Positions 17,549 through 26,820 of a stretch of 64,000 nt of DNA are shown piece by piece. Source of the DNA: Butyrivibrio fibrisolvens (GTDB taxonomy: Bacteria; Bacillota; Clostridia; Lachnospirales; Lachnospiraceae); contig NZ_CP146963.1 in assembly GCF_037113525.1 (NCBI RefSeq), forward strand, positions 2,108,001 to 2,172,000, given 5' to 3'. The translations under genes were made by a program, and so were the position numbers. The notes under the pieces were generated by a model. The model ran no database searches and was not told the origin of the DNA. It saw nothing but the letters and a program-made list of their open reading frames with translations. Position 1 is the stretch's first letter; every line of letters starts with the position of its first letter.

Positions 17549-17579
17549 ATTATAATACATATTTGATATATAATGACAA
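17549..17579 (-). promoter_or_regulatory. Candidate promoter of pgi
   Basis: On the minus strand TTGTCA (17579-17574) and TATAAT (17554-17549) lie 19 bases apart, about 100 bases upstream of the pgi start codon. The spacing is longer than ideal, so this is tentative. Confidence 0.4.
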
Positions 17580-17692
17580 AAAAATAACAAGAAATTAAAG
17601 AAAACGTTTTTTGTGCTGCAAAATTGATCTAAAACATCTTTTTCTATGCAAATCTGCACTTGAAAAGGAAGTGTTCGTCAAAAAACATTGAT

Positions 17693-17727
17693 CATAATTA
17701 ATATCTTTCCAAAAGAGATTAATTATG
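17693..17727. repeat. Operator-like inverted repeat
   Basis: Perfect 10-bp arms CATAATTAAT (17693-17702) and ATTAATTATG (17718-17727) separated by 15 bases, in the region upstream of the NSS transporter. It could be a repressor site or a small hairpin; no family was recognised. Confidence 0.45.
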
Positions 17728-17895
17728 CTACTATTAATTTTATGTCTGCATGATTTAACACATAAAAGCACGAACGCGTCAAAGCGTCAAACAATGTTGC
17801 GAAAAACGTTATGAAATAGTGGAGTTACTGTGTTTTTACAAAATGTGTTTTGAAAAAATATCAGATGCAAAATAATAATAAAATTGGGACAAGTT

Positions 17896-19251
17896 ATGGA
17901 AAGAGAAAATTTCAAATCAAGACTGGGATTTATCTTAGTCAGCGCAGGATGCGCAATCGGAATAGGTAATGTATGGAAATTTCCATATATTACAGGACAG
18001 AACGGCGGTGGACTCTTTGTTCTTTTCTACCTTTTGTTTCTGCTTATTTTGGGGGCTCCGATTCTTACAATGGAGCTGGCAGTAGGAAGAGCCAGCAGAA
18101 AGAGTGTAGTACAGGCATATAAAGTACTTGAACCTAAGGGGACTAAGTGGCATATACATGGCTGGGTCTGCTTTATAGCTAACCTCATGCTCATGATGTA
18201 CTACACAACAGTATCAGGCTGGATGGTTAACTATATGATCAAGTTTGCTACCGGCAGATTTGAGACAGTTAATTCAGAAAATACGGTTGCTAATGTTTTT
18301 GACAATATGCTTGCATCTCCAAAGCAGGCAATGTTCTTTATGATCCTTACAGTAACATTTGGCATTGTTGTATGTGCCATGGGTCTTCAGAAGGGTATTG
18401 AGAATATCACAAAGTTCATGATGATAGCTCTTATCGTACTTATCATCGTGCTTGCGATAAACAGTGCAACACTTTCAGGTGCTTCAGAAGGTATCAAGTT
18501 CTATCTGCTTCCATCTGTAAAGTCAGTTAAGCAGGTTGGACTTGGCAAAGTAATAACAGCAGCAATGAACCAGAGCTTTTTCACCTTGTCACTTGGTGCA
18601 GCTTCCATGGAAATCTTTGGTAGCTATATGCACAAGGACAAAGGACTTGTGGGAGAATCCCTCAGGATCTGTGCTCTTGATACACTTATAGCTATATTGT
18701 CAGGTCTTATCATATTCCCTGCATGCTTTTCTTATGGAATCGAGACAACAGCAGGCCCATCACTTATATTTATCACACTTCCTGAGATCTTCATTCACAT
18801 GAATTTCGGAAGACTCTGGGGCACACTGTTCTTCGTATTCATGACATTTGCAAGCTTTTCTACAGTAATTGCTGTATTTGAAAATATCATTGCTGTAGGT
18901 ATTGATAACTTTGGCTGGTCCAGAAAGAAGTCATCACTTATCAACTACATAATCCTTCTTGTAACCTGCACACCATGTGCCCTTGGCTACAATATCTTAA
19001 AAGACGTAAGAATCATTGCAGGTAAAGATATCCTTGATTCAGAAGACTTTATGGTAAGTAACCTTTTCCTTCCTATAGGCGCCATCATATTCCTTCTTTT
19101 CTGCGTTACAAAGTGGGGATGGGGATTTGACAAGTACCAGGCTGAGGTTAATACAGGAGAAGGAATCAAGCTTCCTGGATTTTTCAAGTATTACTTCATG
19201 TTTGTATTACCTGTACTTATATTCATATTGTTCTTAACAGGCCTTGCTTAA
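17896..19251 (+). CDS. Sodium-dependent amino-acid/neurotransmitter-type transporter (NSS)
   Basis: A 451-residue LeuT-fold membrane protein with 11-12 predicted membrane segments. The N-terminal signature GCAIGIGNVWKFPYITGQNG is the sodium- and substrate-binding region of the neurotransmitter:sodium symporter family, and residues of the second sodium site in TM8 (TFASFSTVIA) are also visible. It should import an amino acid with sodium. The substrate cannot be told; bacterial members of ~450 residues include tyrosine, tryptophan and methionine/alanine transporters. ATG 17896 is chosen, with GGGA seven bases upstream; the longest frame starts at TTG 17884. It is monocistronic, ending at a terminator at 19289. 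Confidence 0.92.
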   Translation: MERENFKSRLGFILVSAGCAIGIGNVWKFPYITGQNGGGLFVLFYLLFLLILGAPILTMELAVGRASRKSVVQAYKVLEPKGTKWHIHGWVCFIANLMLMMYYTTVSGWMVNYMIKFATGRFETVNSENTVANVFDNMLASPKQAMFFMILTVTFGIVVCAMGLQKGIENITKFMMIALIVLIIVLAINSATLSGASEGIKFYLLPSVKSVKQVGLGKVITAAMNQSFFTLSLGAASMEIFGSYMHKDKGLVGESLRICALDTLIAILSGLIIFPACFSYGIETTAGPSLIFITLPEIFIHMNFGRLWGTLFFVFMTFASFSTVIAVFENIIAVGIDNFGWSRKKSSLINYIILLVTCTPCALGYNILKDVRIIAGKDILDSEDFMVSNLFLPIGAIIFLLFCVTKWGWGFDKYQAEVNTGEGIKLPGFFKYYFMFVLPVLIFILFLTGLA

Positions 19252-19288
19252 AAAAATTATAGGCTTTGTATGATCAGACATTTAAAAG

Positions 19289-19327
19289 GAGTCAGACGCG
19301 TTTATAAACGTGCCTGATTCTTTTTTT
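19289..19327 (+). terminator. Intrinsic terminator after the NSS transporter
   Basis: GAGTCAG and CTGATTC form the lower stem; CGCGTTT and AAACGTG the upper stem, with one A/C mismatch between them. Seven T residues follow at 19321-19327. Confidence 0.88.
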
Positions 19328-19511
19328 GCTCATATATGCTTATTAATAAACAATTAGTAAAGTTGAAAACCTCATTCCATATGACATAAAAGCCGATATA
19401 AATATTGGACCATGTTCTTTTTACATGTGATCATAATTTATGTGAAAAGAACGTCCTTGATACCAGGATGAAGTGTGTTTGCTTGATATTCATGTGGAGT
19501 AGATCAAATCT

Positions 19512-22484
19512 ATGGCTGGTTTTGATAAATATGAAAAATCTACAGTAGTGACCAACGTCATAATAGGCACAGTAGTTATTTTGACTCTTATGTGGCTTTG
19601 CGTATTTGCGTCTCTTCACTGCGAACTGTTTAATCTGGAAGTGGACGGAGTAGTTATAGCTGCGTTTGCTATCATGCCATATCTTGTTCTCGGGGGCCTG
19701 TATGGATATGTTGTATCTTTGATAGCCTTCTTGCTGGAATTTATCTATGTTCTCGTCGTAGATAGCGATAATGTATATAAGATGTCCATAAATCTCGCTG
19801 CTATTCTCTGCTTTACTCTTTTTGGCCAGTACAGATGGTTTGCAACCAAGAAAAAAACAGCCATTTGCGCAGCTGTTACTCTTGTGGTTGTTTCATTCAT
19901 GCAGTTCTTTAGCATCGTTGTGGTAGACGAAAGGATGTATACATTAGATGCGTTTCCTTATTTCATGAAGTATTTTTTCCGGGCGATCGTAGAAGTATTT
20001 CTGACTGCATTCCTTCTGCATTTTTATTTCGTAAAAGCTCCTGAAAAAACTAAATATGCATTCCCTCTATCTGTAACCTATACCAAATTCTATTGCTCTG
20101 ATAAAGAAATCAGGCGCCGCTTTAAGAAAACAAGAGTCAGCATCAAGATAACAGCTATCATAATCCTTTTGGAGCTTGTTCTTGGCGTCTTTGTCGGATT
20201 TTTTATGGTAGCTCTTTTCCCTGATATAAAGAGTATTATATTTAACTCCTTACAAAGAGGTGAGATCTTTTCAGATGTTGATCTTCAGATGACAGATTCT
20301 GCTCTTAAACAGCATTTCGATCTGCTGACATTTTCGTTTGATACGACAACCATTAGCTACGACATTAAGATGCTCCTTCTGATGCTGTGCGTGGGCATTC
20401 CGATTGCAGGAATAGCCAATTTCTACACTAAGGTTGCGATAGGAGCACCTCTTGGCAGAATGTCAGATTTCATGCAGGAATACGCAGCTGCTGATGATGA
20501 AAATAAGCTTATTGTTGGCCGTCAGGTTGACAATATAGTTGTTAACACCCACGATGAGATCAGTATAGTCAACGACTCCATCAAGAAGACCGTTCATGCC
20601 ATCGAGGATTACATAAAACATATCAACGAAGAGCACGAATTGGAAAAAGAGCTTGAAGTTGCCAAAAAAGCTTCTGAAACCAAATCAGCCTTTTTGTCCA
20701 ACGTATCTCATGAGATCAGAACCCCTATAAATGCCATACTTGGAATGGATGAGATGATCCTGCGTGAAAGCACCCAGGATGAGATATTAAAATATGCAGA
20801 TGACATAAGAAGTGCCGGCAATAACCTTCTTGGAATCATCAATGATATTCTGGACTTCTCCAAGATAGAAGCCGGTAAAATGGAGATTGTCCCTGTAGAG
20901 TATGCATGTTCATCCCTTATCAACGATCTTATCAATATGATCAAAAAAAGAGCAGAAGATAAAGGTCTTGAGCTTATCATAAAGATTGATCCGGAAATTC
21001 CTAACATCCTCTATGGTGATGAGATAAGGGTCAAACAGATCATGACCAACATTCTTACCAATGCCGTTAAATACACAGAAAAAGGAAGTATTACTTTAGA
21101 TATACAGACCAAATGCTGCCAGGAAGACAATATCATCATTAGAGTATCAGTGGCGGATACAGGAATAGGAATCAAAGAAGAGGATATGCCAAAGCTCTAC
21201 GGCGCTTTTGAAAGAATCGATGAGCGTCATAACAGAACAATAGAAGGAACGGGGCTTGGAATGAGCATAACCCAGGATCTTCTTGAAATGATGGGCTCAA
21301 GACTTGAAGTTACCAGCATTTTTGGGCAGGGATCAACATTCTTTTTTGACCTTCAGCAAAAAATTGTTGATGATACTCCAATAGGAAATTTCGAGCAGGC
21401 ACTAAACCGCTCGATAGCAAGCAGGGAGAAGTATCACGAAAGCTTCATAGCACCAGATGCAAAGATACTTGTAGTAGATGATACCAAGATGAATCTCACT
21501 GTTATCGAGAATCTTCTTAAGAAAACGCAGCTGCAGATAGACACGGCAACCAGTGGAATGGAATGTATAGACATGCTTCATTATAAGCACTATGACATGA
21601 TCTTCCTTGATCACAGAATGCCGGAAATGGACGGAATCGAAACATTCAGACTTATCCAAAAAAATAAACTAATAGACAAAGAGAAAACGCCCGTGATAGC
21701 TCTGACCGCAAATGCTGTTTCGGGCTCCAGGGAGTTGTATCTGTCAGAAGGCTTTGATGATTATATATCAAAACCCATAGATCCTATATTATTGGAAGTG
21801 GTCATTCTTAAATATCTTTTACCAAAGGGCCTTGCAAAAGTGACAGACGAAAGTGATAAGGAAAAAGACCATTTTGAAAATGACATTCCACTCTGGATAC
21901 AAAATATTAATGGAATCGATATTCAAAAAGGAATAAACAACTGCGGATCTCCTTCGAGCTTTGAACGCGTACTGAAAGTCTATGAAGAAGGTGCAAGTGA
22001 CAATATAGGAGCTATTGAAAACTCCTTTGAAAATTCGGATTTTGAAAACTATACCATCAAAGTTCACGCACTAAAGAGTTCGTCAAGAATTATTGGAGCA
22101 GAGCATCTGGCTACACTTGCAGAGGAACTTGAAAAAGCCGGCAATGACCAAAATGATGATATAATAAAAGAAAAGACACCAATGTTACTAAAAGAATACA
22201 TAGAACTTGCAGACAGTATCAAAAGAGCTGATCCGGATAATGCCAGAAAACAGGATGATGATAGCTCCAAAGAACTGATTAGTCATGATAGGTTAAAAGA
22301 AGCTTATGATGCAATTCGTGAGACGGCGCAGATGTTCGATTACGATTCTGTGATGATGGTGATCGATCAAGTTAATACATATGCAATACCTGAAGAAGAA
22401 AAGGAACGTTATAATAATCTCAAAGAAGCTATCCGAAAGGCTGATTGGAACGAAATTAGTTCGATATTAGAGGAAAACAGATGA
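19512..22484 (+). CDS. Hybrid sensor histidine kinase with receiver and Hpt domains
   Basis: A 990-residue membrane kinase. Residues ~15-315 hold two membrane clusters around an extracytoplasmic loop of ~70 residues and a HAMP-like linker; I recognise no sensor family. A coiled stretch leads to HisKA with the phospho-acceptor His in SNVSHEIRTPINAILGMDE (~residue 400), then the ATP-binding domain (DTGIGIKEEDMPKLYGAF, GTGLGMSIT). A receiver domain follows (ILVVDDTKMN, acceptor Asp in FLDHRMPEMDG, ~residue 700), then an Hpt domain (VHALKSSSRIIGA, His ~852), then ~100 residues of unknown role. It can carry out a full His-Asp-His relay. A receiver protein gene overlaps its stop codon and is the likely next acceptor. 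Confidence 0.93.
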   Translation: MAGFDKYEKSTVVTNVIIGTVVILTLMWLCVFASLHCELFNLEVDGVVIAAFAIMPYLVLGGLYGYVVSLIAFLLEFIYVLVVDSDNVYKMSINLAAILCFTLFGQYRWFATKKKTAICAAVTLVVVSFMQFFSIVVVDERMYTLDAFPYFMKYFFRAIVEVFLTAFLLHFYFVKAPEKTKYAFPLSVTYTKFYCSDKEIRRRFKKTRVSIKITAIIILLELVLGVFVGFFMVALFPDIKSIIFNSLQRGEIFSDVDLQMTDSALKQHFDLLTFSFDTTTISYDIKMLLLMLCVGIPIAGIANFYTKVAIGAPLGRMSDFMQEYAAADDENKLIVGRQVDNIVVNTHDEISIVNDSIKKTVHAIEDYIKHINEEHELEKELEVAKKASETKSAFLSNVSHEIRTPINAILGMDEMILRESTQDEILKYADDIRSAGNNLLGIINDILDFSKIEAGKMEIVPVEYACSSLINDLINMIKKRAEDKGLELIIKIDPEIPNILYGDEIRVKQIMTNILTNAVKYTEKGSITLDIQTKCCQEDNIIIRVSVADTGIGIKEEDMPKLYGAFERIDERHNRTIEGTGLGMSITQDLLEMMGSRLEVTSIFGQGSTFFFDLQQKIVDDTPIGNFEQALNRSIASREKYHESFIAPDAKILVVDDTKMNLTVIENLLKKTQLQIDTATSGMECIDMLHYKHYDMIFLDHRMPEMDGIETFRLIQKNKLIDKEKTPVIALTANAVSGSRELYLSEGFDDYISKPIDPILLEVVILKYLLPKGLAKVTDESDKEKDHFENDIPLWIQNINGIDIQKGINNCGSPSSFERVLKVYEEGASDNIGAIENSFENSDFENYTIKVHALKSSSRIIGAEHLATLAEELEKAGNDQNDDIIKEKTPMLLKEYIELADSIKRADPDNARKQDDDSSKELISHDRLKEAYDAIRETAQMFDYDSVMMVIDQVNTYAIPEEEKERYNNLKEAIRKADWNEISSILEENR

Positions 22485-23248
22485 ATAAGAACGTATTGCT
22501 TATAAGTCAGGGTTCTACATTTATGGTAGACGCCATATCGAAAAATCTCGGAGAAGCAGGTTTTGTGGTTGCAGGGTGTGGTCCGATCATCAATGATATC
22601 AAGGAACACATTGAGACTGCAGATATTATTTTGTTCTATCTTGGAGATTTTATCCTTAATGTCACAGAAGCTCTTATTTACCTGAAGGACACCTGTATTG
22701 AGAAGGAAAAGAGTCTGAATGTGATAGGAGATGAAGAAGAGGTTGAGATTTTAAACAAGGTAATAGGCAAGTCTGTCATCGACAATATCTTTGAAAGACC
22801 TCTTGATATCAAGATGCTCGTAGTAAAGCTTACAGAACTTGCTCAGAATCAGGATTCTATTAATGCAAGAAAAAATATTCTTCTGGTAGATGACGACCCG
22901 ACATTCCTTCATCTTGTCAAAAGCTGGCTGTCTGAAAAATACAGGGTTACGATCGTTAATTCCGGCATGCAGGCTATTACTTATATTGCCAAAAATATCC
23001 CGGATCTTGTTCTTTTGGATTATGAGATGCCTGTAACGACAGGGCCTCAGGTTCTTGAAATGATGAGAAGCGAAACCGGAACTTCTGATATACCGGTAAT
23101 ATTCCTTACGGGAAAAGGAGATAAAGAGAGTGTAGCAAAAGTCTTAAGACTTAAACCCCAAGGCTACATCTTAAAAAGCGCCGGCCAAAGAGAAGTCATG
23201 CAGCAGGTGGATGACTTTTTTGAGCGCAGCAAAGGGAAAAAGATATAG
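22481..23248 (+). CDS. Two-receiver response regulator without output domain
   Basis: A 255-residue protein. The N-terminal half (1-125) has a receiver-like fold pattern (NVLLISQGSTFMVDAI...) but lacks the usual acidic pair and a clear acceptor Asp, so it is probably degenerate. The C-terminal half is a canonical receiver: ILLVDDDPTF, acceptor Asp in LVLLDYEMPVTTGP, and the conserved Lys in GYILKSAG. No DNA-binding or enzymatic domain is attached. It overlaps the hybrid kinase by 4 bases (ATGA), so translation is coupled and it should take phosphate from that kinase's Hpt domain. Its output is presumably by protein contact. Confidence 0.88.
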   Translation: MNKNVLLISQGSTFMVDAISKNLGEAGFVVAGCGPIINDIKEHIETADIILFYLGDFILNVTEALIYLKDTCIEKEKSLNVIGDEEEVEILNKVIGKSVIDNIFERPLDIKMLVVKLTELAQNQDSINARKNILLVDDDPTFLHLVKSWLSEKYRVTIVNSGMQAITYIAKNIPDLVLLDYEMPVTTGPQVLEMMRSETGTSDIPVIFLTGKGDKESVAKVLRLKPQGYILKSAGQREVMQQVDDFFERSKGKKI

Positions 23249-23264
23249 GATTTCTAATGGGCTG

Positions 23265-23490
23265 AGTATTCCTGCGGATGGCAGTTAATAAATGATTTTG
23301 GAGTCGTGAAAATTTTATAGAATTCAAGGCATGATATCTGGAATAATATATTCTGGGATTTATAAACTCGCTTCGCTCAAACAGATAAATCCCAAACAGA
23401 ATATATTATTCCATCTATCAAGCTCTTGAATTCAATAAAATTTTCAAAGACTCCAAAATCATTTATTAACTGCCATCCGCAGGAATATTC
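23265..23490 (+). repeat. Long palindrome family A, copy 2
   Basis: An element of about 226 bases. The outer 39 bases (23267-23305) are perfectly complementary to 23449-23487. Inside are GGCATGATATCTGG (left), the stem GAATAATATATTCT/AGAATATATTATTC, the apical AAACTCGCTTCGCTCAAACA, and CCATCTATCAAGCTCTTGAA (right). GATATCTGG faces CCATCTATC, leaving a conserved mismatch of three bases inside an otherwise paired stem. It begins 17 bases after the response-regulator stop codon and ends 60 bases before the end of the convergent BFD gene. Confidence 0.92.
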
Positions 23491-23549
23491 AAGACTTTAG
23501 AAATGCTTATATGGGAGAAAAGTGAAAATACAAATATAAGCGTGATAAA

Positions 23550-23744
23550 TCAGGTATATTTAGTTGGGTTTGCTGCTACATCTTTTATTAGAAACTCGAT
23601 GAATTCCACGCACTTGCCGCAGCCGGTTCCGTAGCGGAGCTTTGCCTGGACATCGCTTATTTCAGTGACACCTGATAATACCAAGTCGATGATATCTTTG
23701 TATTTGATATTCTTGCAAGTACAGGCTTCTTTGTTTGGATTCAT
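23550..23744 (-). CDS. BFD-type [2Fe-2S]-binding small protein
   Basis: A 64-residue protein with four cysteines at positions 8, 10, 42 and 45, in the pattern Cys-x-Cys-x31-Cys-x2-Cys. This is the signature of the BFD-like [2Fe-2S] domain found in bacterioferritin-associated ferredoxin and in NirB and NifU-type proteins. The core GTGCGKC is typical. AAGGAG lies eight bases before the ATG on the minus strand. It probably acts in electron transfer, iron release or Fe-S handling. No bacterioferritin gene is adjacent, so the partner is unknown. Confidence 0.85.
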   Translation of the reverse strand: MNPNKEACTCKNIKYKDIIDLVLSGVTEISDVQAKLRYGTGCGKCVEFIEFLIKDVAANPTKYT

Positions 23745-23799
23745 GTGATAAAACTCCTTATTAAATAGTTTAATTCGTATCTCTTTAGGGTAGGGGCAT

Positions 23800-23860
23800 T
23801 ATGCTAACATTATCGGTGTATACTAACAATGGTATCGGCTTATGCTAATAATATTATAAT
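23800..23860. promoter_or_regulatory. Triplicated TATRCTAAY motif upstream of divergent genes
   Basis: TATGCTAAC (23800), TATACTAAC (23819) and TATGCTAAT (23841) recur at 19- and 22-base steps, the first two followed by TATCGG at differing distances. A TATAAT box at 23855-23860 faces the lipoprotein gene. This may be an operator array for the BFD and/or lipoprotein gene; no regulator is known. Confidence 0.4.
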
Positions 23861-23938
23861 ATGTTAAAATGTAATAGGCTTTTATTCGAAGAAAAATCAA
23901 CCAAATAACGTGAACAAAAAATACGAGGAGAAAAATTT

Positions 23939-25072
23939 ATGAAAAAAAGAATAGTTGCATGCTTGTTAATATCAACAGTTCTTATGACAGGATGCGCTGA
24001 TATATCCTTGTCTAAAGGCGCGAAAGAGGATCAGGAAGAAAAATCTGAGGATTCTAAAGACCAGGAAGAAACAGATACTGAGGGAAAAGAAAAAGATGAA
24101 GTATCATCTGATGAAGCTGATAAGGAGATTGAGGATGAAGCTTCAGCAAAAGCATCAGACATGGCTTCAGAAGATGATTCTTCGGATGAAGGTGACTCTG
24201 ATGGCAGTGACCAGTCTTCCAAAAATAATACTGACTCAGAATTTGGCCCTGAAGAAGGCTTGTATGACCGTACATATTTAGTAAAAGAAGGTGATGGCTA
24301 TATCTACAGACTTGAAGATGAAGACATCATCAAAGAATATGACGAGCTCTATGCGGATGCATTCCAGGAAACTTATGACTCATATGAAGATTATAAGGAT
24401 ATGATGGAAGAGGGACGCGGCGAATTTGATAATGATGGTTCGTCTGATTATGCTCTGGTAGATGAAAAGAAGGACTTTGGCATTGACGGATTTGGACTTC
24501 TTGATCCTGAGGCACTTGATGACGGCACATCAAAGATGGGTTCATTTTATGAGATGGATTATGACTTTGACCTGGCTAATGTCGGATATACTTATGTTGA
24601 TCTTAACAGTGACGGCATATTTGAACTGATATTCGGTATTGTAAATGGTGATGAGTGGACTCCTACAACTATATTTGAAAGAGTATACACCCTTATAGAT
24701 AATAAGCCTGTACATATCTTCGAAGGTGGTAGCAGGTGTTACCTCTGGCTTGGAGATGATGGCAGCATCTATGAAACAGGAAGCGGCGGAGCAGCATACT
24801 GGGGCATGTGGAGATATCACTTTGATCCGTCACAGGTTGCTCCTGAAGGTACTGATTGGGGTGGTGAAGGCTTTGTAGCAGATGAGTTCCTTGGAATGTG
24901 GGAAGAGTATGTTCACATAGAAGGTGAAGATGCTCAGGAACCTGACGATACCGCACAGAAGTCTGAATATAAGATTTCAGACGATGAATATGAGACCCTG
25001 TCAGAAGAGTGGGAAGCAAGGGTGGTAGATATAGACTGGCTGTTAATGTCAGACTATCTTGAGGATCACTAA
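23939..25072 (+). CDS. Acidic lipoprotein of unknown function
   Basis: A 377-residue predicted lipoprotein. The signal peptide ends in a lipobox (VLMTGC, Cys ~19). Residues ~25-105 are an extremely acidic, low-complexity Glu/Asp/Ser/Lys linker. The remaining domain includes DLNSDGIFELIFGIVNGD, a Ca-binding-loop-like Asp-x-Asn-x-Asp-Gly segment as in FG-GAP or EF-hand-like repeats, then an aromatic stretch around YWGMWRYHFD. I do not recognise a family. A similar lipoprotein plan is seen at 61452. AGGAG precedes the ATG. It is a single gene, surface-exposed by prediction, possibly binding metal or cell-wall material. Confidence 0.8.
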   Translation: MKKRIVACLLISTVLMTGCADISLSKGAKEDQEEKSEDSKDQEETDTEGKEKDEVSSDEADKEIEDEASAKASDMASEDDSSDEGDSDGSDQSSKNNTDSEFGPEEGLYDRTYLVKEGDGYIYRLEDEDIIKEYDELYADAFQETYDSYEDYKDMMEEGRGEFDNDGSSDYALVDEKKDFGIDGFGLLDPEALDDGTSKMGSFYEMDYDFDLANVGYTYVDLNSDGIFELIFGIVNGDEWTPTTIFERVYTLIDNKPVHIFEGGSRCYLWLGDDGSIYETGSGGAAYWGMWRYHFDPSQVAPEGTDWGGEGFVADEFLGMWEEYVHIEGEDAQEPDDTAQKSEYKISDDEYETLSEEWEARVVDIDWLLMSDYLEDH

Positions 25073-25149
25073 TCTATAGGTCAATTAAAGCCTCAATAAA
25101 TATCTGAATTAACATTTGAATAAATATCTGAACGACAATGATTTGAGCT

Positions 25150-26820
25150 TCAGCTGCTCTTCATTTTAGCTTTATTAGCATACATTCTTTTATCAGCAAG
25201 AAGATATACAGCATTCCAGCTTTGTTCGTCAGCTTCGTGTTTATAGGCATAGCCTGTAGCGGCGCTGCGTATGAAGCTGGAATCTTTTTTGTTTAGATTA
25301 TTAAGGGCATCATTAAGAGAGCTGATAAGACTATCAGCTTCGTTTATGTTATCGCCTTTTAATATGGCAACGAATTCATCTCCGCCGATTCTGGCTATAA
25401 AACCCTTATCCTTAAAACAATTTTCTAAAGCAGAGCTGAACTGCTTCAGGTACTTATCACCCATAAGGTGACTGATCTTGTCATTGACCTGCTTTAGATT
25501 ATTAAGATCTATACTGATGATGCAGTAATCTTCATCTGTTTTGTTAAGGTCAGCCAGGTACTTTTCATATTTTGACCTGTTAGGAATATTGGTAAGACCA
25601 TCGGCATAGGCAAGATGGGCAAGTGATTCATATTCCTTTTTACGACCATAGGATTCTGAAATATACAGATAGTAGTTAACAAGCGAAGTAAATGCCATAC
25701 AGAAGGTTCCTGTAGGAACAGCTTCTTTTGATAACATGATCTGTTCACTGATACCGGCAACTTCCAGATACAAAAACAGTAGATTGAAGATAAAAGCCAG
25801 AGATATCATACTCATACCTGCCAGCTGAATGAGCTGTGAGGTACTGATAGAATGCTGTTTTACATCTCTTATTACCATAATGAGCATAAATATAAAAAGT
25901 ATAATCGCATTGATCTGATAAAGGAACAGGAACTTATTTATATGCATGCCGCCAAGAAAATGTATGACAATAGGCGTTGTCGCAAAAATAGTAATTACAA
26001 CAGCAAATATAAGATATATCTTTTGCTTGAGGAAATCATGGGCAGAACCCATTACAAAATACATTAGAGGGATGACAAAATATAGTGAAATATACTCGAT
26101 CTCTGTTTCGTGTCCATTTGTATCAACAAGGAAATCAAGAAGATTGAACTGGGCGAGGAACCATATTCCAAGAGTTATGTACAAAAGGGAAGAGTAGATC
26201 TGTATATCCACTTCCGGAAGGATACGCCTGAAGCCTATGGATATCGCCAGGAACAAAACTCCAAATATGATAAAAAAGCATGAAGACATGAGGACATACA
26301 GATAGTTATAAATAAAATACAAAAGCAGGTCATGATAGCTTCCGGCTACGGGAGGAGTAAAATAGTTATACGCTCCATCCTCTGCAACATAATATTCAAG
26401 TTCAAAGGTTGAATTTGAGTAATATGTGGACAAAGTATAGAAATTGTTTTCACAGCCAACAAATTCACCTTTTGAATACTTGTCCATCAGATGCTCTGTG
26501 AGCAATACTCCATCAACTCTTATCTGCCAGGCACTGAACTTGGTCTGGAACAAAATAGATGGTGCAATGTAGTCAGAAATATTTGGGAGCTTCCTTTTGA
26601 ATATCAGCTTGTCACCTTTATATGTTCCATTGCCAATAAGCTCTCTAAGTTCAGAGAGCTTTACATTCTCATAAACCGTGTCATTATAGGTGACAGTCCA
26701 GCCGTCATCAAGCGTCACAACCTTGTCAAGACCCGATGGGCGAATAAGATTGTGGCCGCCAGCCATAAGACACAAGAAGACTATGAAGGAAATTGTCAGA
26801 TATGTGGCTTTCTTAAGCAT
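25150..26820 (-). CDS. 7TM-type diguanylate cyclase, second of a tandem pair
   Basis: A 556-residue protein. An N-terminal membrane anchor (~5-22) is followed by an extracytoplasmic domain of ~150 residues, beta-rich and reminiscent of 7TMR-DISM extracellular domains. Residues ~170-385 have about seven membrane segments. Residues ~395-556 are a GGDEF domain with GLTNIPNRSKYE, DLNNLKQVNDKISH and the active loop GGDEF, so it should be active. It shares length, layout and many motifs with the gene upstream (26813-28510), which it overlaps by 8 bases; the two probably arose by tandem duplication and sense related signals. Its ribosome site lies within the upstream coding region. Confidence 0.9.
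   Translation of the reverse strand: MLKKATYLTISFIVFLCLMAGGHNLIRPSGLDKVVTLDDGWTVTYNDTVYENVKLSELRELIGNGTYKGDKLIFKRKLPNISDYIAPSILFQTKFSAWQIRVDGVLLTEHLMDKYSKGEFVGCENNFYTLSTYYSNSTFELEYYVAEDGAYNYFTPPVAGSYHDLLLYFIYNYLYVLMSSCFFIIFGVLFLAISIGFRRILPEVDIQIYSSLLYITLGIWFLAQFNLLDFLVDTNGHETEIEYISLYFVIPLMYFVMGSAHDFLKQKIYLIFAVVITIFATTPIVIHFLGGMHINKFLFLYQINAIILFIFMLIMVIRDVKQHSISTSQLIQLAGMSMISLAFIFNLLFLYLEVAGISEQIMLSKEAVPTGTFCMAFTSLVNYYLYISESYGRKKEYESLAHLAYADGLTNIPNRSKYEKYLADLNKTDEDYCIISIDLNNLKQVNDKISHLMGDKYLKQFSSALENCFKDKGFIARIGGDEFVAILKGDNINEADSLISSLNDALNNLNKKDSSFIRSAATGYAYKHEADEQSWNAVYLLADKRMYANKAKMKSS

Larger units (their letters stand above)
17449..17895. other. Divergent intergenic region of pgi and the NSS transporter
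   Basis: About 450 bases of A/T-rich sequence. It holds a promoter candidate for pgi (17549-17579, minus strand) and an inverted repeat at 17693-17727. Around 17775-17790 a near-direct repeat (GCGTCAAA, then GCGTCAAA) occurs. Nothing coding is seen. Confidence 0.5.

Noticed and set aside
23265..23490. The long palindromes as simple bidirectional terminators
   Set aside because: They have no adjacent T tracts, are far longer than terminators, keep a conserved loop sequence, and some adjoin genes that already have separate terminators.
24031..24281. Open frames opposite the acidic lipoprotein linker
   Set aside because: They arise from the Glu/Asp/Ser low-complexity codons of the real gene and have neither ribosome sites nor plausible proteins.
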